DNA of 64,000 nt from Haematobacter missouriensis (GCF_000740775.1 NZ_JFGS01000011.1:1-64000); one strand, 5' to 3'. Positions 36,669 to 46,326 are shown, counted from the stretch's first letter. Numbers and translations are program-made. The notes: generated by a model not told the origin, from the letters alone.

Positions 36669-37123
36669 TCGAGCTCGACGATATGGACCGGCGCCTGCTG
36701 CGCGTTCTGGCGGAAGATGCCCGGCTGTCTGCGGGAGAGGCGGGGCGAAGGCTGGGCCTGAGCCAGCCCGCAGCCTGGCGGCGGCTGAAGCGGTTGACGG
36801 AGGCGGGTGCGATCCGGGGGCGTCGGGTGCTGCTCGACCATCAGGCACTTGGCTTCGGGGTTACCGTGTTCCTGGGCATCAAGCTCGCCACGCGCGGGCG
36901 AGTCAGCCTCGACGATTTCGAGCGTGCCGTGACAGCTATCCCAGAAGTGCTGACAGTGCAGCATGTGCTGGGCGTCTTCGATTATCGCCTGCGCGTCGTT
37001 GCCCGTGACATCGTGGATTTCGAGCGCATTTTGCGCCGGCGGATCATGACATTGCCCGGAGTGGGGCAGGTGGAGGCGAATGTCATGCTCTCGGAGGAGC
37101 ATCGTCCGGGCCCGCTGGGATAA
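36665..37123 (+). CDS. Lrp/AsnC family transcriptional regulator (second of a pair)
   Basis: A 152-aa regulator starting at GTG within the stop of the previous gene (GTGA). HTH: DMDRRLLRVLAEDARLSAGE and GLSQPAAWRRLKRLTEAGAI. RAM domain: VLTVQHVLGVFDYRLRVVARD. The two proteins are similar in plan, so they may form hetero-oligomers. Its 3' end overlaps the convergent FUSC gene by 41 bp. Confidence 0.9.
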   Translation: MIELDDMDRRLLRVLAEDARLSAGEAGRRLGLSQPAAWRRLKRLTEAGAIRGRRVLLDHQALGFGVTVFLGIKLATRGRVSLDDFERAVTAIPEVLTVQHVLGVFDYRLRVVARDIVDFERILRRRIMTLPGVGQVEANVMLSEEHRPGPLG

Positions 37124-38105
37124 CCCCCTCGGTCGGGTCGCTGGCACGGAAGGCCAGCATGGCGGACCGGACGCGCAGAAGGTAGATCAGCATCGGTTCC
37201 CATCCCGGATCGACGGAACGCTGGAGCTGAGGCAAAATGTCCGTTTTCAGCCCGTTTGCAAGGTCGGAAAGCATGTCGGCGACGCCGGGGGCGGCGCCTT
37301 CCTTTCGTAGAAGGTCTACACCTGCCTCCGCCATGAGGAGAGAGGATGCGTAGAGCCGTATCGATTGGGACTCGTAGATCTCCGTCACATGGCTCACCCG
37401 TTCGGCGGACAATCGGCCGCGGAGCGACCACCGGGCCTCCTGCCGGGCGGCGGCGGTGCTTTCTCCCAGCGCGACCACCGGGGCATGGGTTTGGGAAATG
37501 ACTTTCAGCGCGGCCTCCGCACCGAGTACGTCGCCCTTGCCGATGGCATCGCCCAGTTGCCGCAAACCGGCCGCTAGCTGTGCCGTCATCGCGGCGGCGG
37601 ATCGCTGGACAAGGGTGACCGGGTCGCGCGTGAACAGCACCTGACTGAACAGAAGGCCCACGCCGGTGCCGGTCGCCACGTCGATCAGGCGCGAGAGACC
37701 GGCGGTCTGCGGCCCCATGGCCAGAACCAAAAGCGCTGAGACGCCAGCCTGAATCGGCACAACGGCGGGCTGGCCGTAACTTGTGGCGATCATCATCGCG
37801 ACAAAGCTGACGACGGCCAGGCGGAGAACCGGATAGGTGTCCGGAACCAGCAGCAGGCCCAGTTCCCCCACCACCGTCCCCGTGACCACGCCCGACATCA
37901 GGCCGATGGCTTGCCGCGCGTGGCTGGGCAGAGCGGGCGACAAGCAGACGATCGCGCTTACCGCCGCAAAGACCGGCCGGTCGTGACCGAAGACCCCATG
38001 TGCGATGACCCACGCCAGCGTTGCGCCCGCCGCGCTTTCCAGCGCGTCAAGCCATGTGCCATGCCAGCGGTCAAGAACGCGCGCCGCGATACCGCGCATT
38101 GCCAC
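37083..38105 (-). CDS. FUSC family inner-membrane protein (aromatic acid exporter-like)
   Basis: A 340-aa membrane protein. About six hydrophobic segments lie in the first 170 residues (DRPVFAAVSAIVCLSPALP, GLMSGVVTGTVVGELG, YGQPAVVPIQAGVSALLVLA), followed by a cytoplasmic helical domain. The layout matches FUSC/ArAE small forms. It is the last gene of a minus-strand run from fabI, 4 bp after dps. Substrate unknown. Confidence 0.8.
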   Translation of the reverse strand: MAMRGIAARVLDRWHGTWLDALESAAGATLAWVIAHGVFGHDRPVFAAVSAIVCLSPALPSHARQAIGLMSGVVTGTVVGELGLLLVPDTYPVLRLAVVSFVAMMIATSYGQPAVVPIQAGVSALLVLAMGPQTAGLSRLIDVATGTGVGLLFSQVLFTRDPVTLVQRSAAAMTAQLAAGLRQLGDAIGKGDVLGAEAALKVISQTHAPVVALGESTAAARQEARWSLRGRLSAERVSHVTEIYESQSIRLYASSLLMAEAGVDLLRKEGAAPGVADMLSDLANGLKTDILPQLQRSVDPGWEPMLIYLLRVRSAMLAFRASDPTEGVIPAGPDDAPPRA

Positions 38106-38109
38106 CCTG

Positions 38110-38694
38110 TCAGACGCGGACGAGCGGCGTGTCCACCAGATGCTCCGCGAGGAACCAGCATTGAAGCTCGTTCGTCCGTATCACGTTGGACACGAGCACG
38201 TCGTTGGAGCCATCGTCGCCCTGTTCCTGAACCTTCTCCGCGGCGTCGTGGGCGTCGATCAGGATCATCTCATGTGCTTCGAGCAGGCGGGAAAGCATGG
38301 CGGGCACTTCCTCCGCGCCATTGGGAGCCCGGGGAATACGGGTGATCTCCGCCACATGTCGGGGGTCGCCGACGGCGATGCCGCCCAGCGTCTGGATCCG
38401 CTCCGCGACCATGTCGATAAGTTCGAGCTGCTCGCCCGCATGCTTGTCCAGCAGGAGGTGGAGCTGGTAGAAGGTCGCGCCCCGCATGAGCCAGTGAGAT
38501 TTCTTGTAGAAGGCGTGGAGGATTTGCGTGTCGGCCAGCACCTGGTTCAGCCGCTCGCAGGAGTAGAGCCGTGCATTGTGCGACAGGCCCAGCGGGAATT
38601 GCCGTGCTGTGCCGAACTCCTGAATGATCCGGCCTTCCTGATGGAGCCACGGCTGGCTCGACATGTCTTCGATGGTTTTGCGTTGCTTCGCCAT
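38110..38694 (-). CDS. dps: Dps family ferritin-like protein
   Basis: A 194-aa DNA-protection/iron-storage protein of the Dps family. Ferroxidase-site residues lie in YKKSHWLMRGATFYQLHLLLDKH (seen as HWLMRG and LLLDKH), and IDMVAERIQTLGG follows, as in Dps. An N-terminal tail of about 35 residues before the fold is longer than usual. It lies between gpt and the FUSC gene on the minus strand. Classical Dps would protect DNA under stress. Confidence 0.87.
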   Translation of the reverse strand: MAKQRKTIEDMSSQPWLHQEGRIIQEFGTARQFPLGLSHNARLYSCERLNQVLADTQILHAFYKKSHWLMRGATFYQLHLLLDKHAGEQLELIDMVAERIQTLGGIAVGDPRHVAEITRIPRAPNGAEEVPAMLSRLLEAHEMILIDAHDAAEKVQEQGDDGSNDVLVSNVIRTNELQCWFLAEHLVDTPLVRV

Positions 38695-38810
38695 TCTGGC
38701 CTCCAGCCCAATAGGTGCGGATGCCGAGACGCTTCGCGCACCGACGCGCCCCGGCGGAGGAGGATGTAGGGCAGACGACGCTTCCGGCCAGTGGCCGGAG
38801 GCGGTTTCCG

Positions 38811-39320
38811 TCAGTCCACGCCGCGATAGGGCTGAACGTATTGCAGCGCCATGTCCCAGGGGAAGAAGATCCAGGTGTCCTGGCTGACTTCGGTGATGTA
38901 GCTGTCCACCATCGCGCGCCCTTTGGGCTTTGCATAGACGGTGGCGAAATGCGCTTTTGGGTAAAGCCGGCGCACGAGCTCCAGCGTCTTGCCGCTGTCC
39001 ACCAGATCGTCGATGACGAGAATGCCCGTGCCGTCGCCCATCAGTTCTGCCTGCGGAGCTTTGATGACGTGGGCATCCCCTTGCGACTGGTCGCTGTAGG
39101 ATTTGACGGAGACGGTGTCGATCACCCGTACGTTCAGTTCGCGCGCGATGATCATGGCAGGCGCCATGCCGCCGCGGGTGATCGCGACGATGGCGCGCCA
39201 GCCGCCCGCCTCCGACTCCGGCCCCTTGCCGTCGAGCCGCCATGCCAGCGCGCGCGCGTCGCGGTGCAACTGATCCCAGCTGACGTGAAATCCCTTTTCA
39301 TGCGGCAGACGGTCGTTCAT
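38811..39320 (-). CDS. gpt: Xanthine-guanine phosphoribosyltransferase
   Basis: A 169-aa purine-salvage enzyme converting guanine/xanthine to GMP/XMP. The PRPP motif is [13 protein letters not shown], an upstream catalytic segment is [12 protein letters not shown], and [12 protein letters not shown] is Gpt-specific. Start [11 protein letters not shown] was preferred; an in-frame start 12 bp upstream exists. It follows the lysE gene by 12 bp. Confidence 0.93.
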   Translation of the reverse strand: MNDRLPHEKGFHVSWDQLHRDARALAWRLDGKGPESEAGGWRAIVAITRGGMAPAMIIARELNVRVIDTVSVKSYSDQSQGDAHVIKAPQAELMGDGTGILVIDDLVDSGKTLELVRRLYPKAHFATVYAKPKGRAMVDSYITEVSQDTWIFFPWDMALQYVQPYRGVD

Positions 39321-39332
39321 GGCGGTTCCCAA

Positions 39333-39965
39333 TCAGGTGGCGGCGATCTTGATACCGAGGGCGACAAGGAAGGCGCCGAAGGTGCGATCGATTACAGGTT
39401 TCAGCCCGGCATAACCGCGTTGGACGCGGTCCATCGAGAAGATGCGGGCGACAAAGGCATTCCACAGCGCCTCGTTCAGGAAAACGGCGATGAGCACGAG
39501 AGCCAGTGAAAGAGCGGAGGCCCCGCGGGGGATCGTGCTGACAAAGACCGCCCCGAAGAACACGGCGGGTTTCGGATTGGCAAGCTGGGTCGCGATGCCC
39601 AGCCACACCGCGGACAGCGGCGAGCGGGATGCGTCGCCTTCCGTTGCGATTGCCGGAGTAATCGTCATGTCGGCCGGATCGCTCGCGTGACGCCACATCT
39701 TGATGGCGAGCCAGATGAGATAGGCCGCGCCGCCGATCTTCAGCGCCCAGAGCAGGCTCGGCGCCAGCCGAAACAGCACCGCCAACCCGAAGAGCGCCGC
39801 CGTCGCCCAGAACACCGCGCCCAGCCCCAGCCCGACCGCGAGCCACGCGCCGCGCCGCGCGCCCTCCGTCAGCCCGACCCGCGCGGCCATCAGCACCGCC
39901 GGACCGGGAGAGATCGCGGCCAGCAGATGGACGAACCAGACCGCGAGAAACGCGGCGAGCGTCAT
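39333..39965 (-). CDS. LysE/RhtB family amino-acid exporter
   Basis: A 210-aa membrane protein with about six helices. The family start is FLAVWFVHLLAAISPGPAVLM, read as AISPGPAVL, followed by GVALGAVFWA-like helices, LKIGGAAYLIWLAIKMW and NPKPAVFFGAVFVS. It exports lysine, threonine, homoserine or similar. One bp separates it from fabI, so they are co-transcribed. Confidence 0.9.
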   Translation of the reverse strand: MTLAAFLAVWFVHLLAAISPGPAVLMAARVGLTEGARRGAWLAVGLGLGAVFWATAALFGLAVLFRLAPSLLWALKIGGAAYLIWLAIKMWRHASDPADMTITPAIATEGDASRSPLSAVWLGIATQLANPKPAVFFGAVFVSTIPRGASALSLALVLIAVFLNEALWNAFVARIFSMDRVQRGYAGLKPVIDRTFGAFLVALGIKIAAT

Positions 39966-39966
39966 G

Positions 39967-40788
39967 TCAGCTCTCCTTGCGACCGGCAGTCGCGTCGATA
40001 TCCGGCGCGTCCACCGCTTTCATGCCGACGGCATGATAGCCTGCATCCACGTGCAGCGTCTCGCCCGTTGTGCCGGTTCCGAGGTCGGAAAGAAGATAGA
40101 GTGCCGCCTTGCCCACCTCCTCCTGCGTGACGTTGCGCCGGAGAGGGGAGTTCAACTCGTTCCATTTCAGGATATAGCGGAAATCACCGATGCCGGAGGC
40201 GGCCAGCGTCTTGATCGGGCCGGCGGAAATCGCATTCACGCGGATTGCATCTTTGCCCAGATCCTCGGCCATGTAGAGCACGGAAGCCTCCAGCGCGGCC
40301 TTCGCGATGCCCATGACGTTGTAATGCGGCATGACTTTTTCCGCGCCGTAGTAGGTCAGCGTCAGGCAGCTCCCGCCCTCCGTCATCAGCGCGGAGGCGC
40401 GCTTGACCGCGGAGGTGAAGGAGAACACGGAGATGTCCATCGTCATGCGGAAATTCTCGGCGCTCGTATCCACGTAGCGGCCGCGCAGTTCGTTCTTGTC
40501 CGAAAAGCTGATGGCATGAACGAGGAAGTCGATCTTGCCCCACACCTTTTCAAGCCGGGCAAAGAGCGCATCCATGGAGGATTCGTCCGCCACGTCGCAT
40601 TCGATGATCTCGGTCACGCCGATCTGCTGGGCCAGCGGCTGCACCCGCTTCAGAAGCTGTTCGCCCTGATAGGAAAGCGCGATCTCCGCCCCCTGATCGG
40701 CGAGCGCCTTGGCAATGCCCCAAGCGATGGATTTGTCATTGGCCAGGCCCATGATCAACCCGCGTTTGCCCGCCATAAGACCCGTCAT
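39967..40788 (-). CDS. fabI: Enoyl-[acyl-carrier-protein] reductase FabI
   Basis: A 273-aa NADH-dependent SDR enzyme, the last step of fatty-acid elongation. N-terminal GKRGLIMGLANDKSIAWGI binds NADH. The catalytic Tyr-x6-Lys is YNVMGIAKAA, HAISFSDKNELRG marks the FabI class, and ISAGPIKTLAASGI follows. It is first in a minus-strand run with lysE, gpt, dps and the FUSC gene. A GGGAG ribosome site precedes ATG. Confidence 0.95.
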   Translation of the reverse strand: MTGLMAGKRGLIMGLANDKSIAWGIAKALADQGAEIALSYQGEQLLKRVQPLAQQIGVTEIIECDVADESSMDALFARLEKVWGKIDFLVHAISFSDKNELRGRYVDTSAENFRMTMDISVFSFTSAVKRASALMTEGGSCLTLTYYGAEKVMPHYNVMGIAKAALEASVLYMAEDLGKDAIRVNAISAGPIKTLAASGIGDFRYILKWNELNSPLRRNVTQEEVGKAALYLLSDLGTGTTGETLHVDAGYHAVGMKAVDAPDIDATAGRKES

Positions 40789-40978
40789 CGCCCAATACTC
40801 CCTGCTTTGCTTCGATACCGGAGGTTAGCGGGCACCGGGCCCGATATCCCCGGACCTTTAGGCGATTGCCTTTTGGTCATCAAGGGTGACAGGATGCGCG
40901 GCCCGACGATCCCCCGCGTTCGGCGGGATCGGGAAGCGCCGCGTGAAGCTTCGATGAAGGGCAAGGATTCAATCGGAT

Positions 40979-41584
40979 ATGACAGACAGAAACGGTATCT
41001 TCGCGGGCGAAGACCCCTTTGCCATTGCCCGACGGTGGCTGGCGGAGGCCGAGGCGACAGAGCCGAATGACCCTAATGCCATCGCGCTCGCTACCGTGGA
41101 CGCGGAAGGGCTCCCGGATGTCCGCATGGTTCTGCTGAAGGAAATCGGTGAGGATCGCTTCACCTTCTATACCAACTACGGCTCCGCCAAGGCGCAGGAG
41201 ATCGAGGCGACCGGCAAGGCCGCCTTTGTCCTGCATTGGAAAAGCCTGCGCCGGCAGGTGCGCGTAAGGGGCCGTGTCGTCCGCAATGACGGTGCGGCAG
41301 CGGACGCCTACTTCGCCTCCCGCTCCCTTCAGTCCCGGCTCGGCGCATGGGCGTCGCAACAGTCGCAGCCGCTGGAGAGCAGGGGCAAGCTGATGGCCGA
41401 AGTCGCGAAAATCACCACACGGCTGGGACCGCGCCCGCCGCGCCCTGAGTTCTGGGGTGGTTACGACATATTCCCCTCCCAGATGGAATTCTGGGCCGAT
41501 GGAGCCTTTCGCCTGCACGATCGCTACCGCTGGAGTCGTGCCGAGATGGAGGGCGACTGGGAAATACAGCGGTTGTATCCGTGA
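40979..41584 (+). CDS. pdxH: Pyridoxamine 5'-phosphate oxidase
   Basis: A 201-aa FMN enzyme making pyridoxal 5'-phosphate. FMN/PLP motifs [40 protein letters not shown] and the C-terminal [15 protein letters not shown] ... RLYP are all present. Length is normal. Divergent from fabI with a 190-bp spacer, which also holds a GC-rich hairpin near 40908-40933. Confidence 0.95.
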   Translation: MTDRNGIFAGEDPFAIARRWLAEAEATEPNDPNAIALATVDAEGLPDVRMVLLKEIGEDRFTFYTNYGSAKAQEIEATGKAAFVLHWKSLRRQVRVRGRVVRNDGAAADAYFASRSLQSRLGAWASQQSQPLESRGKLMAEVAKITTRLGPRPPRPEFWGGYDIFPSQMEFWADGAFRLHDRYRWSRAEMEGDWEIQRLYP

Positions 41585-41728
41585 AACGCCCGACATGCGG
41601 GCCGCGAGAGCACCGAAATACAGGATTTAATGGTCATTGTGTCAGTGTACACGATAATTCTCTTGAACTTGCGAGAGAATACCGTCCAACTTGCGCAAAA
41701 AACAGAAGACCTTGGGACGACTTCTGAC

Positions 41729-42271
41729 ATGACCGAAACGGACAAAGACACCCGCCTCGTTCGCGGCTGGGTCAAGTGGTTCGATCCCGACAAGGGATTC
41801 GGCTTCGTCGTGTCTGATGAAGGCGGGCCGGATATCCTGCTGCACGCCAATGTTCTGCGAAATTTCGGCCAGTCCTCTGTAGCGGATGGGGCCGGCATCC
41901 AGATACTCTGCCATGCCACTCCCCGGGGAATGCAGGCCGCGCAGGTGATGGAGGTGTCGCCTCCGCCCCCGGTGCCGCTGCCGGTTCTGGAGGATCTGGC
42001 CTCTGCGTCGATGGAGGAATTGCTGGGCAATCCATTGGAACCTGCGCGGGTCAAGTGGTTCGACAAGGCAAAGGGATTCGGCTTTGCAAATGTCTTCGGT
42101 CGCACCGAGGATGTGTTCGTCCACATAGAGGTGCTGCGCCATTCCGGTCTGTCCGATCTTCAGGCAGGGGAAGCGGTCTGCCTTGGGGTGGTCGAAGGTC
42201 GGCGCGGGCGCATGGCGGTCCGCATCGCCTCGTGGGAGGCTGCGGTGCACCAGAAGGTCGTAATGTTGTGA
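41729..42271 (+). CDS. Double cold-shock-domain protein
   Basis: A 180-aa protein with two cold-shock domains. The first begins VRGWVKWFDPDKGFGFVV (about residues 10-75) and the second VKWFDKAKGFGFANVFGRTEDVFVHIE, here split as VKWFDKAKGFGF and DVFVHIE (about 108-175). RNP1 KGFGF and RNP2 FVHIE are intact in the second; in the first, RNP2 reads DILLHAN. Tandem CSD proteins are typical of alphaproteobacteria. The 144-bp leader before the start could hold regulatory RNA structure. Its stop overlaps the next GTG. Confidence 0.9.
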   Translation: MTETDKDTRLVRGWVKWFDPDKGFGFVVSDEGGPDILLHANVLRNFGQSSVADGAGIQILCHATPRGMQAAQVMEVSPPPPVPLPVLEDLASASMEELLGNPLEPARVKWFDKAKGFGFANVFGRTEDVFVHIEVLRHSGLSDLQAGEAVCLGVVEGRRGRMAVRIASWEAAVHQKVVML

Positions 42272-42738
42272 GATCGTTTCTGTTCGCGCTCGCGCTGAGC
42301 GCAGCCGCTGGGTCCGCCGGGGCGGAGGCGGTCTGTCGCCCCGACGCAGTGGAAATTCGCGGCCCGCGGGGAGAGACTCGTTTTTCCGTTGAACTCGCGG
42401 ACACGCCCGACAGTCGCGCCTACGGGTTGATGAACCGCACGAGCCTGCCGAAGTCGAACGGGATGCTCTTCATTTATGAATACCCACAACATGTCTCCTT
42501 CTGGATGCGCAATACGCTGATCCCGCTGGATATGATCTTTCTTGATGCGCGGGGAGTCATCACCAGAATCCACGAAAATGCCCGCCCACATGACGAAACG
42601 GCCATTGATGGCGGTTCCGGTGTGCTGGCGGTGCTGGAGATCAACGGGGGACTTGCCCGTCGGCTCGGCCTTGTTCAAGGCGGTGTGATGCGTCATCCCG
42701 CCTTCGGGGCGGACGGCGCGTGGCCCTGCGGAAGCTGA
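42268..42738 (+). CDS. DUF192 family exported protein
   Basis: A 156-aa protein from GTG overlapping the cold-shock stop. The signal peptide is [19 protein letters not shown]. The DUF192 domain shows [46 protein letters not shown] (here as SFWMRNT and PLDMIFLD) and [14 protein letters not shown]. The function of the family is not established. Confidence 0.87.
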   Translation: MRSFLFALALSAAAGSAGAEAVCRPDAVEIRGPRGETRFSVELADTPDSRAYGLMNRTSLPKSNGMLFIYEYPQHVSFWMRNTLIPLDMIFLDARGVITRIHENARPHDETAIDGGSGVLAVLEINGGLARRLGLVQGGVMRHPAFGADGAWPCGS

Positions 42739-42800
42739 ACCCGCTTTTTCCCAAAACGCCTCTTTCCAAATTTCGCGCGCCTCTGTAGGAACCATTCGAA

Positions 42801-42877
42801 CGGGGCGTGGCGCAGTCTGGTAGCGCGCTGGTTTTGGGTACCAGAGGCCGGAGGTTCGAATCCTCTCGCCCCGACCA
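42801..42877 (+). tRNA. tRNA-Pro (anticodon TGG)
   Basis: Cloverleaf of 77 nt. Acceptor CGGGGCG pairs with CGCCCCG, the anticodon stem is CTGGT/ACCAG with loop TTTGGGT-type and anticodon TGG, the T arm holds GGTTCGAATCC, and a genomically encoded CCA follows discriminator A. Confidence 0.95.
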
Positions 42878-43482
42878 CAGGCGGCTTTATGTGCTGCCGG
42901 GGAACTCATTTCGACACTTTCTGCCCAGAACTGGAATCGGTTTTGCAGGTTGATTTCCGCAACGCCGCGGGCGTCAATCAGGCTCGCGCCTGAAGCGGGC
43001 CGAAAGATTGGTACCGTCCCGGACAGCTTACCCACCACAAGCAATGTCAGTTTGAGCGGTCACTCCACATGGCGACTGCAAGGCGGAGGGTGCGGCCGAT
43101 GACGGGCTTCCCATCGATCATGAAAGGCGGCTGGTTCTCTTAAGGGCGATTGAAACGTAAAAGGGCGCGCCTCAGCCTGCCGCTGGCACGTGACAACTCT
43201 TCCTGTGGGCTCGCGGTATCGCTGGCGGCGGACGGCCCGATTTCTGCGCGCGGGTAATGCCCTGAATTCAGGACAAGACATGCGCGGCACACGGACGGCG
43301 TACCTTGCCACAGGGACACTTTGTCACGGATCAGCTCACAACCATCTGATATGCGGGCGTGATCTCCGCTTGTCTTTGTTCCGGGCTCAGTGATAATCGC
43401 GCATGAACGGGCTGACCTGCCACCCCTCTTAGCGGTCGGGAGAATGGCGGTTCGCAGCCCCTCTCACGCGCGGATCGAGCGA
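42878..43482. other. Gap after tRNA-Pro
   Basis: About 600 bp without a supported gene. Small ORFs on both strands have no motifs. A GTG-started in-frame extension of the antiporter begins at 43390 but lacks a hydrophobic or conserved sequence. No tRNA or clear promoter was recognised. Confidence 0.4.
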
Positions 43483-46002
43483 ATGAACCTGATCGCCTTT
43501 CTCTCCGTGCTCGCGGGTCTCTTCGTCATCATCGCGCTGGGGGAACCGCTGGCTGCGCGCCTGCGCATTTCCTATACCGTGGTTCTGGCGATGCTGGGCA
43601 TCGCCATCGGCGCTGGGGCGAGCTTTCTGCTTTCCACCGACATCACGGACGCGCTCAACCCGCTCGCCCTTTCAGTGTTGAGCCTGCCGATCACTTCCGA
43701 GGCGTTTCTCTACATCTTCCTGCCGACACTCATCTTTCAGGTATCGCTGACACTCGACCTGCGGCGGATGGTGGAGGATTGGGTGCCGATCACGGTCATG
43801 GCGATCGTCGCGGTGGTCGTCGCCACATTCGTGATCGGCCTGTCGCTGGACCCGTTCACCTCGCAACCACTGGTCGTCTGTCTGCTGATTGGCGCCATCG
43901 TGGCCACGACCGATCCCTCTGCGGTGGTGGGCATCTTCCGCGACATCGGCGCGCCGGCCCGTCTTTCGCGGCTCGCGGAGGGCGAGAGCCTGATGAATGA
44001 TGCCGCCGCGATCGCGCTGTTCAGCGTGTTCATCACGCAGATCCTGCCTTGGGCGCCGCAGGTCACCGTGGGCCATCAGGTGGCCCATTTCGTCGTGCTT
44101 CTGGTCGCGGGGGCGCTGACGGGCTATGCGCTGGCGGTGATTGCCGTCGTCGCGATGGAGCATCTGCGGTCCACCCCGATGGCGATGATCTCCGTCTCGC
44201 TCGCGCTGCCCTATCTGACCTACATCCTCGCCGAACATGCCCTGCACGTCTCCGGTGTGATCGCGGTCGCGGCCGCCGGGATGACGGTGAACCTTCTTGG
44301 CCCTTCGCGGATGCCGCCGGGGCAGTGGCGGTACCTCACCGATACGTGGGAACTGCTCTCCCACTGGTCCGGCTCGCTCATCTTCATTCTGGCCGCGATC
44401 TTCGTGCCGCGGCTTCTGCATGATGTGAGCTGGCACGACGGGCTGCTGCTCCTGGTACTGATCGTGGCGGCGACGGTCGCACGGGCGCTGGTGCTGTTCG
44501 GGCTGCTCCCGCTGATGACGCGGCTGCATCTGTCACCCCCCGTCGCCCCGGCCTATCGCACGGTGATGCTCTGGGGCGGGCTGCGCGGGGCGGTCACCCT
44601 TGCACTGGCGCTCGCAGTGACGGAGCACGAGCTTGTCGCGGCGGAGGCCAAGCATACCGTTGCCGTGCTTGCCACCGGGTTCGTGCTGTTCACCCTTCTC
44701 GTTCAGGGGACGACGCTTCGCTGGCTGATCGGCCGTCTGGGGCTGGACCGTCTGACGCCGATAGACGAGGCGCTCCGCGATCAGGTTGTGGCAGTCGCGT
44801 TGCAGACGGTGCGGGAGGAGGTCGCCGACCTGACCCAGCGGCAGCACCTGACACGGGAGATCGTCCGCTCGGAGGCCAAAAGCTTCGGCGCGCGGATCGA
44901 CGGCGCGGTCAAGACGGCGGAGGCCGCCGATGAGATCCTCGACCGTGACCGGCTGACGCTGAGCCTCGTCACGCTCGCCAGCCGCGAGAAGGAGATCATT
45001 CTTGAGGCATTTCGCGACAGGGAGGTGTCGTCAGCTCTTGTGGAGCGGCTTCTGCTGGACGCGGACCGGCTGATCGAAGCGACCCGCGCCGGGGGCAGGG
45101 GTGCCTACCGCACGCAGGCGCGCGCCAATCTCGCCCCCGGCCGGGCCTATCTTCTGGCCTTTAGGCTCCACCGGCAGTTCGGTATCTCGTTTCCTCTGGA
45201 GCGGTTGATGGGGAGCCGGTTCGAGGTTCTGCTGAGCACCCGCATGTTCCTGCGCGATCTGCATGATTTCGTGAACACCAAGATCCTGCGCATCCATGGC
45301 CAGCGCGTGACCGACATCCTCCACGAGGTCCTTTCGCGGCGCGAGGAGGATCTTGAGCGGGACATCGAAGGGTTGCGGCTGCAGTATCCCGGCTTTTCGG
45401 AGGAGTTCGAACGCCGATTCATCCGGCGCGCCGCCCTGCGGTTCGAGGAGAGCGAATACGAAACCGCCTATGCCGACGGGCTGATCGGGGCGGAGCTTTA
45501 CGGCTCGCTCACACGGGGTCTTGCCGACCGGCGGGAGGCCAATCAGGTTCGCCCCAAGCTGGACCTGCTGCTTCAGCGACAGGAATTCGTCAGCCAGATC
45601 CCGATGTTTCAGGGGCTGGAGCCGCAGACGCGCGCGCGGCTCGCACGCGCACTGGTCAACATCTATGTCGAGCCGGGGGAAGTCATCGTTCATCGCGGCG
45701 ATCCGGCGAATGCGGTCTATTTCATCGCGTCGGGCGCCGTGGAGCTTGATGGGGCCGCACCGCAGAAGATCCGGCTGGGCAGAGGGGACATGTTCGGAGA
45801 GCTGGCGATTTTCGCCCGCCGCCCGCGCCGGACGGCGCAGGTTCAGGCGATCACCCATTGCGCGCTGATGATGCTCAGCGAGCAGCACTTCCTCCATCTC
45901 GTCAGGGGTGAGCCCAGCCTTCGGGCGAAGGTCGTGGCGCAGGCGTCGGCGCAGGGAATGGACGCCGAGAAGGTGGAAGCGATGCTCGATCGGCGCGGCT
46001 GA
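43483..46002 (+). CDS. CPA1 Na+/H+ antiporter with C-terminal cyclic-nucleotide-binding domain
   Basis: An 839-aa protein started at MNLIAFLSVLAGL. A 12-13 helix exchanger domain fills about the first 420 residues, including GAIVATTDPSAVVGIF and the ion-site ESLMNDAAAIALF. A long cytoplasmic helical region follows (420-700). A cNMP-binding domain closes it: VEPGEVIVHRGDPANAVYFI and LGRGDMFGELAIFARRPRRTAQV, with the Gly-Glu and Arg of the phosphate cassette present. The domain order resembles plant SOS1 and animal sperm NHE. Regulation by cAMP/cGMP is possible but unproven. Confidence 0.88.
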   Translation: MNLIAFLSVLAGLFVIIALGEPLAARLRISYTVVLAMLGIAIGAGASFLLSTDITDALNPLALSVLSLPITSEAFLYIFLPTLIFQVSLTLDLRRMVEDWVPITVMAIVAVVVATFVIGLSLDPFTSQPLVVCLLIGAIVATTDPSAVVGIFRDIGAPARLSRLAEGESLMNDAAAIALFSVFITQILPWAPQVTVGHQVAHFVVLLVAGALTGYALAVIAVVAMEHLRSTPMAMISVSLALPYLTYILAEHALHVSGVIAVAAAGMTVNLLGPSRMPPGQWRYLTDTWELLSHWSGSLIFILAAIFVPRLLHDVSWHDGLLLLVLIVAATVARALVLFGLLPLMTRLHLSPPVAPAYRTVMLWGGLRGAVTLALALAVTEHELVAAEAKHTVAVLATGFVLFTLLVQGTTLRWLIGRLGLDRLTPIDEALRDQVVAVALQTVREEVADLTQRQHLTREIVRSEAKSFGARIDGAVKTAEAADEILDRDRLTLSLVTLASREKEIILEAFRDREVSSALVERLLLDADRLIEATRAGGRGAYRTQARANLAPGRAYLLAFRLHRQFGISFPLERLMGSRFEVLLSTRMFLRDLHDFVNTKILRIHGQRVTDILHEVLSRREEDLERDIEGLRLQYPGFSEEFERRFIRRAALRFEESEYETAYADGLIGAELYGSLTRGLADRREANQVRPKLDLLLQRQEFVSQIPMFQGLEPQTRARLARALVNIYVEPGEVIVHRGDPANAVYFIASGAVELDGAAPQKIRLGRGDMFGELAIFARRPRRTAQVQAITHCALMMLSEQHFLHLVRGEPSLRAKVVAQASAQGMDAEKVEAMLDRRG

Positions 46003-46037
46003 TTCTCGCCCTTTCCCTGCCGGTTCTCCGTTCCGCC

Positions 46038-46046
46038 TGTGGATAA
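46038..46046 (-). promoter_or_regulatory. DnaA box
   Basis: TGTGGATAA, the exact complement of the R1-type DnaA box TTATCCACA, about 280 bp before the nrdJ-like gene. A single copy, so possibly incidental. DnaA is known to regulate nrd genes in some bacteria. Confidence 0.4.
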
Positions 46047-46180
46047 CTCTGTGGGGAAGGCGGAGACGACTCGGCCGCAATCCGCCAGAAGCCGGTCAAG
46101 GTCATAAACCCGTGGAAAACCTGCGAAATCCGTTGACCGGCCAACGCCGCTTGGGCAGTTTGTAGGCAACAAGAAGCGGA

Positions 46181-46196
46181 CCACTACATCTTGTGG
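46181..46196 (+). promoter_or_regulatory. NrdR-like box
   Basis: CCACTACATCTTGTGG matches the NrdR consensus (acaCwAtATaTwGtgt) at its conserved core positions and is near-palindromic. It lies 131 bp before the nrdJ-like start. NrdR boxes usually occur in pairs; a second was not found by eye. Confidence 0.6.
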
Positions 46197-46326
46197 TGGT
46201 CATGGAAGGCTCAACTAGCCCCGATCCGCGATGAGACTGCCCGCGGCTTACCGCATGGGCAGATGGCGGAGCCATATCTGCGGCGCGGGACGCGGGGGAT
46301 AACCGGTCGGCGACGGAGACGCAAGC

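Larger units (their letters stand above)
46003..46326. other. Regulatory gap before the nrdJ-like gene
   Basis: About 320 bp with no gene. It contains one perfect DnaA box (TGTGGATAA, 46038-46046) and the NrdR-like box (46181-46196). Confidence 0.5.

Noticed and set aside
46038-46046. Replication origin signalled by the DnaA box
   Set aside because: Only one perfect box, no AT-rich unwinding element and no dnaA/gidA-type neighbours.
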